The notes beneath the pieces were generated by a model, which was given only the letters and a program-made list of their open reading frames with translations, was not told the DNA's origin and ran no database searches. DNA of 42,455 nucleotides from Acidobacteriota bacterium (GTDB lineage Bacteria > Acidobacteriota > UBA890 > WLXD01): positions 1-42,455 of the forward strand of contig JAJCXS010000054.1 of the NCBI GenBank assembly GCA_029263335.1. Reading direction: 5' to 3'. The translations under genes were made by a program, and so were the position numbers. Positions 33,493-41,849 of the stretch are shown here, in pieces; the stretch's first letter is position 1; every line of letters starts with the position of its first letter.

Positions 33493-34917
33493 TCAGGGTG
33501 CGAGCACCAACCCGGCGCCAACGTCGGCCGATGAATGCTGCAGGCGGCGCGCCTCCGAGGTGAGCAGTTGCCACAGGGCTCTGTCGGTGGCGCCGCGGGC
33601 CTCGGCCCACAGTGCCGCGATGCCCGCCACGTGCGGGGTCGCCATACTGGTGCCCGAGATGGTGTGATAGTTGCGCGGGCTCGGCCAGGTGGAGAAGACA
33701 TCCACCCCGGGGCCGGCGATATCCACCTGCCCGCTGCCGTGGCCGGTGCCGCCGTTGGAGAAGTCGGCAACCTGCAGGCGCGAATCGAGTGCCGCCACCC
33801 CCATGATCGACGGGCTGTTCGCGGGTCGACCAACCGGGGCGATCTGCCCGAACCGGCGCCGGCTCTCGTTGCCGGTGGCGGCCACCACCAGGGTGCCGCG
33901 ATCGAGCGCTCGCTGGCCGGCCGTCTCGTAGGCGGCCGACGGTGGCGCCGGCGCACCCAACGACATGGAGATGATCTTGGCCCCCTCGGTAATGGCCCAC
34001 TGCATGCCGGCGAGGATGCCACCCTCGGCGCCACGACCGGCGTTGCTGAGCACCTTGCCCACCAGCAGGTCGGCCTCGGGGGCACAGCCGTAACGGCGTT
34101 GGCCCGATTGCGAGGCACCACCGGCCGCGGTGCCGCAGCAATGGGTGCCGTGACCGTGCAGGTCCTGCACCGGCTGATCGGGAACGAACGAGGCCGACAC
34201 GATCTGACGCTGGGCAAAGTCCGGATGGGCCAGGTCGATGCCCGTATCGAGCACTGCCACGCCGATGCCGCGACCGCTGTAGTACGAATCGGCGGCTCCG
34301 GTAACCTGCAGCCCCCAGGTGGCAGCGTCGGTATCGCCCAGCTCGGCCGCAACGGCCGAGGCGGGAATCGGAGCGCCGCCAGTGAGGCTCTCGTACAGGC
34401 TGTTGGCGGCATCGCGATAGCCGCGCAGATACTCCTCCGAGAGCATGTCGCCGAGGGCGTACAGGTAGCGCTCGGGCTCTACCGCCAGAATCGGTGTCTG
34501 CGTATCGCTCACGCCGGCCGCCATAACGCCGGCCGCATCCGGCGCCATCGACACTACCGCGATGGCCAGATCCTCGAGCACCACGGCACAGTCGGGCTCG
34601 TTGCCCACCTCCATGAGCGCTTCGGCCGAACGCGAGAAGGTACTCACCCCGGCGCTATTGCTCAGCATGACCTCGACATCCGCAGCTGGCGCGTTCTCTG
34701 CATAGGTCACCAGATAGGAGCCCGTGAATTCCTCGCGCGGTTGATAGCCGACACCCAGCGACTCGGGGCTGCCGATAGCAACCTGAGGAGCCGCGCGGCT
34801 CGCTGACCGCTTGCTTGCGCGGCGCCTGGTCGTGGAACGCTTGGCTGCAGAGCGTTTCGCTGCGGAGCGTTTGCTTGCGGAGCGTTTGGCGGTCTTCTTC
34901 TTTCTACTTTGAGCCAT
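33493..34917 (-). CDS. S8 subtilisin-like serine protease with a basic histone-like N-terminal tail
   Basis: A 474-residue subtilase with a complete triad: D224 ('VAVLDTGID'), H256 ('LHGHGTHCCGT') and S424 ('ISGTSMATPHVAG'); the oxyanion asparagine is in 'VVAATGNESR'. Residues 1-43 contain no signal peptide but a Lys/Arg/Ser/Ala tail with repeats such as 'KRSAAKRSAAKRS', like histone H1 tails. Residues ~60-200 are a separate domain, possibly a propeptide replacement. Such a tail suggests binding to nucleic acid or another polyanion in the cytoplasm. Its gene lies 10 bases after the 4-helix membrane protein gene and 56 before the I9-like gene. Confidence 0.95.
   Translation of the reverse strand: MAQSRKKKTAKRSASKRSAAKRSAAKRSTTRRRASKRSASRAAPQVAIGSPESLGVGYQPREEFTGSYLVTYAENAPAADVEVMLSNSAGVSTFSRSAEALMEVGNEPDCAVVLEDLAIAVVSMAPDAAGVMAAGVSDTQTPILAVEPERYLYALGDMLSEEYLRGYRDAANSLYESLTGGAPIPASAVAAELGDTDAATWGLQVTGAADSYYSGRGIGVAVLDTGIDLAHPDFAQRQIVSASFVPDQPVQDLHGHGTHCCGTAAGGASQSGQRRYGCAPEADLLVGKVLSNAGRGAEGGILAGMQWAITEGAKIISMSLGAPAPPSAAYETAGQRALDRGTLVVAATGNESRRRFGQIAPVGRPANSPSIMGVAALDSRLQVADFSNGGTGHGSGQVDIAGPGVDVFSTWPSPRNYHTISGTSMATPHVAGIAALWAEARGATDRALWQLLTSEARRLQHSSADVGAGLVLAP
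34835..34889 (-). repeat. 15-base tandem repeat encoding the basic tail of the subtilase
   Basis: Degenerate units of 15 bases beginning gagcgttt or gaacgctt on the plus strand start at 34835, 34850, 34865 and 34880. On the minus strand each encodes five residues of the type Ala-Ala-Lys-Arg-Ser. Such units can gain or lose copies by slippage, so tail length may vary between strains. Confidence 0.8.
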
Positions 34918-34927
34918 GGTTTCTTCC

Positions 34928-35530
34928 TCAGACCTTGTTGGGGATCTTGCCGCCGACGTAGCTGGCGTGGCTGATACCGATCAGCCACAGCATCGACTCG
35001 GTGAGTTCGGGAAAGCCGCCCGTGTCGAGTGCGAGCACCACGTAGGCGATGCCGAGCACGGCGGTGAAGATCAGGTTCTGGAACTTGGTCACGCTCACGG
35101 TGGTGAGCGCCTGCTCGCCCTCCTCCTCCAGAAACAACTGCGAGAGCGTGGCGGCGGGCAACTGCAGCACGCGCGCCATCTGAATGCCGGCCACGTTCTG
35201 CTGTGGCGCGACGCGGGCGATCAGCGCGGCCGGGTTGGAGTCTTTGCCGCCCTTGACCGCGCCGGCGGTCGCCGCGGACCCGGCACTGATACCCATCAGC
35301 ACGAGCAGGTTGTAGGGGATCTCATCAACTTCCAGGTCGATCGCGAACAGCGCCAGAAAGGTGGCGAGTACGAGTAGTGTCCACATCACAACCTGCAGGT
35401 GGTTGAGGCTGTAGCGTCCGCGCGTGTCGATGAGGATTCCGAGCACACCCTTGCCACAGGCGATCCCGGCGAACGCGGCGAGCCCGAGCAGCACCGCTCC
35501 GAAAACGATCAGACCCAGTTGGAAATTCAT
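34928..35530 (-). CDS. Four-helix membrane protein of unknown function
   Basis: A 200-residue inner-membrane protein with about four to five hydrophobic segments: 'LGLIVFGAVLLGLAAFAGIA', 'VVMWTLLVLATFLALFA', 'YNLLVLMGISAGSAATAGA' and 'NLIFTAVLGIAYVVLAL'. The stretch 'DTRGRYSLNHLQVVMWT' and the ending 'MLWLIGISHASYVGGKIP' look conserved-type, but I do not recognise the family. The ATG at 35530 follows directly on the stop codon of the secreted-protein gene, and the subtilase gene begins 10 bases after this one. Tight spacing suggests a joint function at the membrane. Confidence 0.85.
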   Translation of the reverse strand: MNFQLGLIVFGAVLLGLAAFAGIACGKGVLGILIDTRGRYSLNHLQVVMWTLLVLATFLALFAIDLEVDEIPYNLLVLMGISAGSAATAGAVKGGKDSNPAALIARVAPQQNVAGIQMARVLQLPAATLSQLFLEEEGEQALTTVSVTKFQNLIFTAVLGIAYVVLALDTGGFPELTESMLWLIGISHASYVGGKIPNKV

Positions 35531-36967
35531 CTACTTCTTCTTCGGCTGTGGCGCCGGGCTCAGGTTGTAGGTAAAGCCGACGAACCAGCCGAGGCGGAAC
35601 GGCGAGTCGGTTGGCACCTCCTTGGTACCCGCCGGCAGCGGATCGCCGAGGTCAAAGCCGCCGCCGAGGCGCTTGACCTTGCCTCCGGCGACTCCGGCAC
35701 TGATCACGCCGCGAGCGGTCTTGCCCAATAGCAGGCTCGCGCCGCCGAAATAGGTAACGTCGCCGCTGTTGTTGAGGCCCAGCCCCAGGCTCAGGGCGGG
35801 CCGCCACGACTTCGTGCCGCGCTCGTAGATGTGCAGCATCGACCCTGTCGCAGCTGTAAAGGTGCTCTCCTGGCTAGCCGAGCGCTTGATCAGTTTGGCG
35901 GGCTCCGCACCAGCCACTGGCGCACCGGCGGGATCGTCCTCGGTCGTGTAGGCCTCGTCGCGCAGCGAGGTAAAGAAGAAACCGGCACTGAAATCCACGC
36001 GAACGCCTCCGGTTACCTCCAGCACGACGAAGTCGTCCTTCTTGAACGTGCGGGTGGTGGCGTACTTCTTGTCGAGTGCGGCGTTGCGCTTGATCTCCAC
36101 CGACACCGTCAGCGAGTCGCCCTTCGCCTGAAACGGCACGCTGGCGTAGTCGAAACTCGCGGCTCTGACCGACGTCAGCAAGCGCGCCGCGTTGGCGAGA
36201 CCACCCGTGATCTTGGTGCGGTCTTTGAGGAAAGCCTCGTACTGCTTCTGGAGCAAGGCGAACCGCCTCGCCTCCTTTTCCGCCTTGCCGGTGGCCGCGT
36301 AGTCTCGCTGGAGCGCGTTGTACTCACTCGCGACCTTCCCTAGCGCCGTGCTGCCAGCGGCCAGGATGGCGGCTGGCGAGCTACCTCCACCGGGAAGCGC
36401 CGCGGCGACGACGGCGGCCGCGTTCTTCCGGAGCTTCTTCCGCGACTGCCCGTCGGAGCCGTGCACGGCATCCGCCAGAAGCGTCTCGACGCGCACGACA
36501 TCGTAGGTCTCGACCATCGCCTGCTCGAACCTGACCGCAGTCTGTTCGAAGGTGGCATTGGCTGCACCCGCGGCGGCAGCAGCGAAAGCGGCGACACCGG
36601 GGGCGGCTGCCGGGACTGCGGGCGCCGGCGCGGGGGCCGCAGGCTGGCCGCTCAGGTTCTTGGTGAAGATATCGGGAACCTGGATTGCGGCCGTCTCGGT
36701 CTTGCCGTCAACCGTTAGCGCGTAGAGGAACGGGTTCATGTTGAGAACCCTCACCTGCACGGTTGTCCCGCTCTCGATCATCCCCCTGGCGATGCAGGCA
36801 GCGCCATCTGTCCCGTCCGGGTTGACGAACCGATAGGCAATCCGCCCCGTCGCATGGTCCAGTTCGATGACGTAGCTGCCGTCGTCGCACTTGGTCTGCG
36901 CCGTGGCCTGAGAAGGGAGCACCACGACCAGGGCGGCGACAAAGAGCGAGAGCCCGAACTTCCTCAC
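35531..36967 (-). CDS. Secreted protein with possible beta-barrel C-terminus
   Basis: A 478-residue exported protein: signal peptide 'RKFGLSLFVAALVVVLPSQATA', a beta-rich N-terminal domain, a Pro/Ala linker, a helical middle part ('EYNALQRDYAATGKAEKEAR'), and a C-terminal ~180 residues with alternating strands ('ALSLGLGLNNSGDVTYFGG', 'FRLGWFVGFTYNLS') like a small outer-membrane barrel. No family is recognised. The start is GTG 36967 with GGAGG five bases upstream. It is the first gene of the subtilase cluster and may be its envelope-exposed or sensory part. Confidence 0.85.
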   Translation of the reverse strand: MRKFGLSLFVAALVVVLPSQATAQTKCDDGSYVIELDHATGRIAYRFVNPDGTDGAACIARGMIESGTTVQVRVLNMNPFLYALTVDGKTETAAIQVPDIFTKNLSGQPAAPAPAPAVPAAAPGVAAFAAAAAGAANATFEQTAVRFEQAMVETYDVVRVETLLADAVHGSDGQSRKKLRKNAAAVVAAALPGGGSSPAAILAAGSTALGKVASEYNALQRDYAATGKAEKEARRFALLQKQYEAFLKDRTKITGGLANAARLLTSVRAASFDYASVPFQAKGDSLTVSVEIKRNAALDKKYATTRTFKKDDFVVLEVTGGVRVDFSAGFFFTSLRDEAYTTEDDPAGAPVAGAEPAKLIKRSASQESTFTAATGSMLHIYERGTKSWRPALSLGLGLNNSGDVTYFGGASLLLGKTARGVISAGVAGGKVKRLGGGFDLGDPLPAGTKEVPTDSPFRLGWFVGFTYNLSPAPQPKKK

Positions 36968-37280
36968 GGATACCTCCAATGCAGCTAGGAATGCCGACCA
37001 TGCGGCACGGTTCACTGTCTTGGACGTACCGGTTCGAGTTTTTCCTGGCGCTGCACGAATGTTCGCCGCCGAATATCGGAAAACTCGCCGTTGCCTGGTT
37101 TCTACAAGCAGAGATACTTGGTCAGGCGTTATGCCTGCCTGGGGCCCGCCACGTCTTTCCGCCCCTCCGTGGGGGACGTGGCGGGTATCTTTCTGCCCCA
37201 TGCTCCGTGCCCGGTCTTGCCAGCGGCGCCCTAGCGACGACGCGGAGTTGATGGCCAGGCTTGCTGACCCCTGCCGGAGA
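36968..37280. other. Intergenic region upstream of the subtilase cluster
   Basis: A 313-base gap with no gene I can support. It must hold the promoter of the minus-strand cluster starting at 36967, though no clear -35/-10 pair was found. It also contains a small hairpin (CAGGC-gttat-GCCTG, 37123-37137) and the strong hairpin at 37145-37185. Confidence 0.5.
37145..37185. terminator. Strong hairpin, possible terminator
   Basis: Perfect 11-base arms (CCCGCCACGTC and GACGTGGCGGG) enclose a second CCCC/GGGG stem. It lies about 100 bases past the stop of the minus-strand propeller gene, so it could end that transcript. The only T-rich tail (tatcttt) is on the plus-strand side, which has no gene ending here, so the terminator call is uncertain. 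Confidence 0.45.
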
Positions 37281-38465
37281 CTAGCTGCCGGTGGCGACTC
37301 GCAGGCGGAGGACCCGGATAACGTCCTGGTCATCCGCTTGCGAGGCCCAGAGCACCTTGCCGCGCCGGGCGTGGACGTAGGTGCCTGGAGGTAGCGCCAC
37401 GCTTCCGAGCAACCGTCCGCCGGGCTCGAAGACGTCGAAGACCGGCGGCTCGCGCCATCTGAACGGCGGCCGATCGCCCTCGGCCTCGGACCCTGCCTCG
37501 CGGCGTGCTGCCTCGACATAGCGCTGCACCCAGATCAGGCCGTCGCTGCCGACGTAGATCTCTTTGAAGGCCGGCTTGTACTCGGGCACCTCATGGAACT
37601 TCATCGGGGGCGCGTTGACGAAGCCCGTGGGGGCTGACCTCCCCTCGTTGTAGCGGGTCCACGCCTCCCACTGTTCGCGCTCCTCACCCACGATTGGCAC
37701 CGGCTCGTAGGATCCGTGGATCTCACCTGTTACCTCGCCGCCTTCGATCAGGTGCAGCACGTAGTTGTCGTTGCGGCCGGACACCACATAGCCGAGCGGG
37801 CTCCAGGCGTTGCGCGTGGAGATTGTGAAGTTCGGCAGGAAACCCTCGGCGCTGGCGAAAACAAAGCCCCCCTCTTGGGGCTCCTCGTCGGGGAGTTTCA
37901 GCATCTCGAGCACCTGGCCATCGGGCGAGATGCGCATGAGCACCCGTCTGGAAGTGGAAGAGCGCGCCGGATCGCCGCGATCCATGGCCGTCAGCAGGAC
38001 GTTGCCGTGCGAATCCACGTTGAGGACCCGCGAAGCATGCAATCCCGCCTCAGCCGCGACAGCGCCGACGAATTCCCCCGCGGCGTCGTAGTAGTTGAGC
38101 CGCTGGTTATCGATGTCCCAGAGAACCAATCGTCCGTCGGGCAGCATCTCGATCCCCATGATCTGGCCGTACTCTCCCGGCCCCTGCCCCGTGGCTCCCA
38201 CCTGACGCACGAAATTCCCTTCGGCGTCGTACATGCGCAGGAGTGCCGGCAGCACCTCGGCGACGAAGATGCTGCCGTCGCCGCCGACGGCGACATCCGT
38301 GACTTTGCCCATCATGTACTCGACGGGCCCTTCGTCGACACCGATCCGGAGTTCTTCCTCCACCCGGGCCCGCCCCCATCCGGCTACGGGCTCGGGGAGC
38401 TGCCCAGCGTCGGTGCCGCAAGCCAGATGCAGCACCGCTGCCATCGTCAGCACAGCGGGTCTCAA
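37281..38465 (-). CDS. Beta-propeller lipoprotein (NHL/6-bladed type)
   Basis: A 394-residue protein. With the TTG start at 38465 it opens with a compact lipoprotein signal ('RPAVLTMAAVLHLACGTD') and a purine-rich ribosome site (GGAGAGAGGGG). Propeller blades are seen in 'VTDVAVGGDGSIFVAEV', 'LLRMYDAEGNFVRQVG', 'GIEMLPDGRLVLWDIDN', 'VLNVDSHGNVLLTAM' and 'EIYVGSDGLIWVQRY'. An upstream ATG at 38576 in frame would overlap the DUF3892 gene and lose the signal. Acidobacteria carry many such lipoproteins; function is unknown, possibly ligand or glycan binding. Confidence 0.85.
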   Translation of the reverse strand: MRPAVLTMAAVLHLACGTDAGQLPEPVAGWGRARVEEELRIGVDEGPVEYMMGKVTDVAVGGDGSIFVAEVLPALLRMYDAEGNFVRQVGATGQGPGEYGQIMGIEMLPDGRLVLWDIDNQRLNYYDAAGEFVGAVAAEAGLHASRVLNVDSHGNVLLTAMDRGDPARSSTSRRVLMRISPDGQVLEMLKLPDEEPQEGGFVFASAEGFLPNFTISTRNAWSPLGYVVSGRNDNYVLHLIEGGEVTGEIHGSYEPVPIVGEEREQWEAWTRYNEGRSAPTGFVNAPPMKFHEVPEYKPAFKEIYVGSDGLIWVQRYVEAARREAGSEAEGDRPPFRWREPPVFDVFEPGGRLLGSVALPPGTYVHARRGKVLWASQADDQDVIRVLRLRVATGS

Positions 38466-38530
38466 CGCCCCTCTCTCCGACCATCGCTGCGGGCAGTCCG
38501 CCAACGGCGCGTCTCCTCCCACGAATGCGG

Positions 38531-38794
38531 CTATGGGCAGTCCGGTAGGTTCAGCAGGTTGTTCTCGGCCGTCCATTCCGGGTCGGTGCGCAGACTGAAG
38601 CCTTCATCTTCGACGATCACCGCAATCTCGATGCGCTTTCGGCCCACCTTGACGAAGTAGCTGTGACTGCCGACCTGAATATCGCGGATCGCGCCCTCTT
38701 TGGAGCGCGGAGACCACAGAGCGCCGGGATGGCACAACTCGACGATCTCTCCGTCGCCGTTCTTCCCGGTACGCGTCACCTTTCTGTCTGCCAC
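38531..38794 (-). CDS. DUF3892-type small protein
   Basis: An 87-residue protein matching the DUF3892 pattern: 'ALWSPRSKEGAIRDIQVGSH', 'YFVKVGRKRIEIAVI', 'FSLRTDPEWTAENNLLNLPD' and a final 'CP'. The family has no known biochemical role. The start is GTG 38794; a G-rich stretch precedes it. An AT-rich patch at about 38815-38855 upstream may be its promoter. The propeller gene follows after 65 bases. Confidence 0.85.
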   Translation of the reverse strand: MADRKVTRTGKNGDGEIVELCHPGALWSPRSKEGAIRDIQVGSHSYFVKVGRKRIEIAVIVEDEGFSLRTDPEWTAENNLLNLPDCP

Positions 38795-38923
38795 CTCGAG
38801 CCCCCGATCGTTGGTCTTGTTTGTTGTGTTACCTGCTACACATACAAGAACAACGCGACGCGGGGTTTTCCGACGCTTGGCTTCCTTTTGCGCGAATCTG
38901 CGCCCGTAGCGACCAGGATTTCG

Positions 38924-39625
38924 CTAGCGGCCGGGCTCCTCGGACGGATTCCAGCGAACTGAACTGACATCTACCGATGCCGTGTGGGTGCCCTGCGCCC
39001 AGTTCTCTTCGTGAAATGGGAACAGCACTCCTTCCACATCGCGGAAGTCGGAATAGTCGGTGGCAAAGACCATTACCGTCTGGCCAGCGCCGACCACCGC
39101 CTCGGTACGGGTTACGCGATCTGTCGCCGCATCAACCCAGAAACGAATGGCCGCCTCGCCCGCGAGCCGCACCCCCAACAGGTACTCGTCGGCGGTGGTG
39201 TCGATCAACTCCACCCGGTCGTGCAGTTCCGCCAGCACCCAGGGAACATTCGCCCGCATGGCCTGCGTGCGCATCGAGTTGAGCATCGGCCCCTGGACCT
39301 CCTGCAGCGACTCGCGGCTCGCCCCGCGCCAGCCTCGGCCCTCCTCGAGCATTCGCAACTCGGCTCGATCCGGGTACTGGATCTCCACAGCGAGCGAGTC
39401 GTGCCCACGTGATGCCCGCGCCACACTGGCCTGCTGCCCCTGTACGATCGCGGCCATGGTGGCTTCGAAGCGATACGAGTGAACCTGCTCGAGCCGCTCG
39501 CGGCCGCCGTATGCCTCGAGCACGCGCTCGATCAACGGGCCGACCTCCTGTCCGGCAGCCGGCTCGGCCATGGTCAGACAAAGGAGCACGGCTGCAACGT
39601 ACAAGACAGCGCGGTCGCTGCGCAC
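38924..39625 (-). CDS. LolA-like periplasmic protein
   Basis: A 233-residue exported protein: signal peptide 'RAVLYVAAVLLCLTMAEPAAG', then 'LIERVLEAYGGRERLEQVHS' and a run of antiparallel strands ('TVMVFATDYSDFRDVEGVLF', 'FPFHEENW') as in outer-membrane lipoprotein-sorting-like proteins of the LolA fold. Members hold lipid or peptide in an open half barrel. The start is a GTG at 39625, chosen for GGAGG five bases upstream; an ATG at 39709 would bury the signal. It is probably monocistronic. Confidence 0.85.
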   Translation of the reverse strand: MRSDRAVLYVAAVLLCLTMAEPAAGQEVGPLIERVLEAYGGRERLEQVHSYRFEATMAAIVQGQQASVARASRGHDSLAVEIQYPDRAELRMLEEGRGWRGASRESLQEVQGPMLNSMRTQAMRANVPWVLAELHDRVELIDTTADEYLLGVRLAGEAAIRFWVDAATDRVTRTEAVVGAGQTVMVFATDYSDFRDVEGVLFPFHEENWAQGTHTASVDVSSVRWNPSEEPGR

Positions 39626-39750
39626 AGAAACCTCCAGATACGGTGGCGACGCCATCGCACGCCGCAGTGGACGCTCCAGCACGACCGTCACGCGCTGTGA
39701 ACGATTCATACACGGTCACTTTCCCACGCTCGCGCCCGGTGCGCTCGCCG

Positions 39751-41721
39751 CTAGCGCCGCAGGAAGTCGAGGACGGACTGGGCAAAACGCGCCGGGTCCT
39801 CGATGAAGGGATAGTGGCCGACGTTGTCGAGCACGATCAGCTCGGAGTTCGGAAGACCCTCGTGCATGCGTTGGGCACCGGCCAGCGCGCCGTGATCTCC
39901 AGCCACGATGAGCGTCGGCATCGATATGGCCGAGAGATCGTCGTGCAGGTCCCAGCCCCCGAGATCCTGCCGCAGCGCCTCGCGGGTGATGGCCCAGTTT
40001 TGCAGCACGTAATCCGTAAGAGCAAAGTCGATCCGATCCGCCGCCGCCGGATCCACCGTGTAGGGGCGAGTGCGTAGGCCCAGAAGACCTAGCATCACCC
40101 CGGGGGTGTTGCCCCACTCGGGCAGCGCGGCAACGTGCCGCTCGAAGCGCTCCGTATCGATGCGCTCCGCCGGCGACCGTCGCGCGTCGACCTCTTCCAG
40201 AAAGGCCACCCATTCGCCGTAGCTAGCCGGTTCGGGCTCCACCAGGATCAGGCGGCTCACGCGCTGCGGATACAGAGTCGCGTAGCGTAGCGCCACGAGG
40301 GCGCCGAACCCGTGAGCCAACAGATCAATCTGTTCGAGGTCGGCGCGCTGCCGCAGCAGATCCAGATCGGTAACCATCTGGTCCATGGTGAGCAAATCAA
40401 GATCGTCGCCCCCCTCCGAGTAACCGCTGCCGCGTTGATCGTAGAAGAACAACTGGCGCACTTTCCCCAGCGCGTCGGCCAGGGGCTCACGCAGATAGGC
40501 GCTGCCTAACCCTGGTAAGCCGTGAACGACGAAGATCGGCTCGCCCTCGGCGATTCCCCGGCGCCATATCGAGAGACGCGCGCCGACGACTACGGGGCGC
40601 GCATTGTCCCGAGGGCCATACAACCCCATTGTCGGGTAGGCATGCGCCCGTTCGCTCAGGCGGCCTGCCGCGACCTCGCCGGCGACGTACTCCGCCCTCG
40701 ACGCCGGGCGGAAGTCGGCCGTGGGCGCCATCATCCATTTGCCCTTGGAGAGTCCGTTCGCCAGCCTCAGCCACAGGAGAGTGTCGAGACCCTCGGTTGG
40801 GTAGCAGCAGTCCTCATCGACCTGCGCCAACTTGCCGTCACCGAGCCACACCCAGAGCTTCCGGCGTTCTTCGTTGTGTGCCATGACAGTTAACGTCTGG
40901 TCGGCGCGCGCGGCGAGGTTCATACGCGCGTCGAACACCAAGCGCCCGCTCTCATCGCGGGCGTAGCGGGCCACCGTCTGCACGTAGTCGGCTCGGACCT
41001 GCGCCCGGCCCGGCCGCTTCGTCTGCACCACATAGTCATCTGATGACACGACCTCATCCTGGACGAACTCGACCGCGCCCGAGGCGAAGACCTTGGCTGC
41101 GGAGGAGGCGGCCTCCGGGGTGTCGAACACCAACCAGCCGGACCGCTCGGCGCGAGCCGCCACCCGTGTTCGCCAGTTCAGCGGTTTGAAGGTGAAGTCG
41201 GGCGGTGGGGGCTCCGGGTCGAGCACGAGAGGTCTGGCCACGTTGGACAGGTTGCCGCGCGCCGCAATGGCGCGAAGCTCGCCGATGTCGCCCAGGTAGT
41301 CGACGTCCCACAGCTCGGTAGCCGGAATCTGTTCGGTGTCGGGCTCGGCCTCGGAGAAAGCCAACAGCGCCACGCCCGCCCAGTGTGCCCGGTCGCCCCG
41401 TGTGCTCCCCAGCCGCCTGTGGCGCAGCGCCCCGAGAAGGGCGTGCATCTGGCCCGCCACGGGGCGCAGCGCTCTGTCGAGTTCCTTCACGCCCCTGGTG
41501 TCCGTGGCCGCCATCACCGCGACCAAGTCGCCGACCTTGCCCGGACCGGGCACATCCGAGAACCAGCCGTAGCTGAGGGCGGCGTCGGCAATCTCCTGTG
41601 CCGTGGGTGACGTCATCAGCCACTCGACGAGGGCATCCGTGTCGGGCGAGGTCGCCGGTGGGCGGGCGCACGCGGTAGCCAGGAGTCCTACTGTCATCGC
41701 CGCCTGCCACAGTTTGCGCAT
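39751..41721 (-). CDS. Alpha/beta-hydrolase-fold lipoprotein lacking the catalytic serine
   Basis: A 656-residue protein with signal 'LWQAAMTVGLLATACARPP' (possible lipid anchor), an N-terminal part of about 380 residues that I do not recognise, and a C-terminal S33-like alpha/beta hydrolase domain ('PIFVVHGLPGLGSAYLREPL', 'FFYDQRGSGYSEGG'). The nucleophile elbow reads 'LLAHGFGALVAL': the usual serine is Gly471 (GGG, 40309-40311). The usual acid position in 'VAGDHGAL' is also Gly, although D609 lies two residues earlier; H636 ('NVGHYPFIE') remains. It is probably not a hydrolase. A paralogue with an intact serine lies just upstream. ATG 41721 has AGGAG upstream. Confidence 0.9.
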   Translation of the reverse strand: MRKLWQAAMTVGLLATACARPPATSPDTDALVEWLMTSPTAQEIADAALSYGWFSDVPGPGKVGDLVAVMAATDTRGVKELDRALRPVAGQMHALLGALRHRRLGSTRGDRAHWAGVALLAFSEAEPDTEQIPATELWDVDYLGDIGELRAIAARGNLSNVARPLVLDPEPPPPDFTFKPLNWRTRVAARAERSGWLVFDTPEAASSAAKVFASGAVEFVQDEVVSSDDYVVQTKRPGRAQVRADYVQTVARYARDESGRLVFDARMNLAARADQTLTVMAHNEERRKLWVWLGDGKLAQVDEDCCYPTEGLDTLLWLRLANGLSKGKWMMAPTADFRPASRAEYVAGEVAAGRLSERAHAYPTMGLYGPRDNARPVVVGARLSIWRRGIAEGEPIFVVHGLPGLGSAYLREPLADALGKVRQLFFYDQRGSGYSEGGDDLDLLTMDQMVTDLDLLRQRADLEQIDLLAHGFGALVALRYATLYPQRVSRLILVEPEPASYGEWVAFLEEVDARRSPAERIDTERFERHVAALPEWGNTPGVMLGLLGLRTRPYTVDPAAADRIDFALTDYVLQNWAITREALRQDLGGWDLHDDLSAISMPTLIVAGDHGALAGAQRMHEGLPNSELIVLDNVGHYPFIEDPARFAQSVLDFLRR

Positions 41722-41849
41722 GCGCTCGATCTCCTCGACAACGCCGCTGAGAGGTCTTCGCCTCCACTCCAGCCCGGGAGCGGCGAACGGACCCGGACCA
41801 CCTACGACAGGCAAACCCCGGTAGTGGTCTTCTTACGGAGGGCGGGGAG

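Noticed and set aside
33177..34412. Minus-strand open frame of about 411 codons overlapping the S8 protease
   Set aside because: It is rich in Pro/Arg/Ser/Ala with no domain, a shifted-frame shadow of the protease gene.
33535..34806. Plus-strand open frame of about 423 codons
   Set aside because: It is antisense to the S8 protease, whose complete catalytic triad proves the other frame is the coding one.
37716..38660. Plus-strand open frame of about 314 codons
   Set aside because: It is antisense to the propeller lipoprotein and lacks motifs or a ribosome site.
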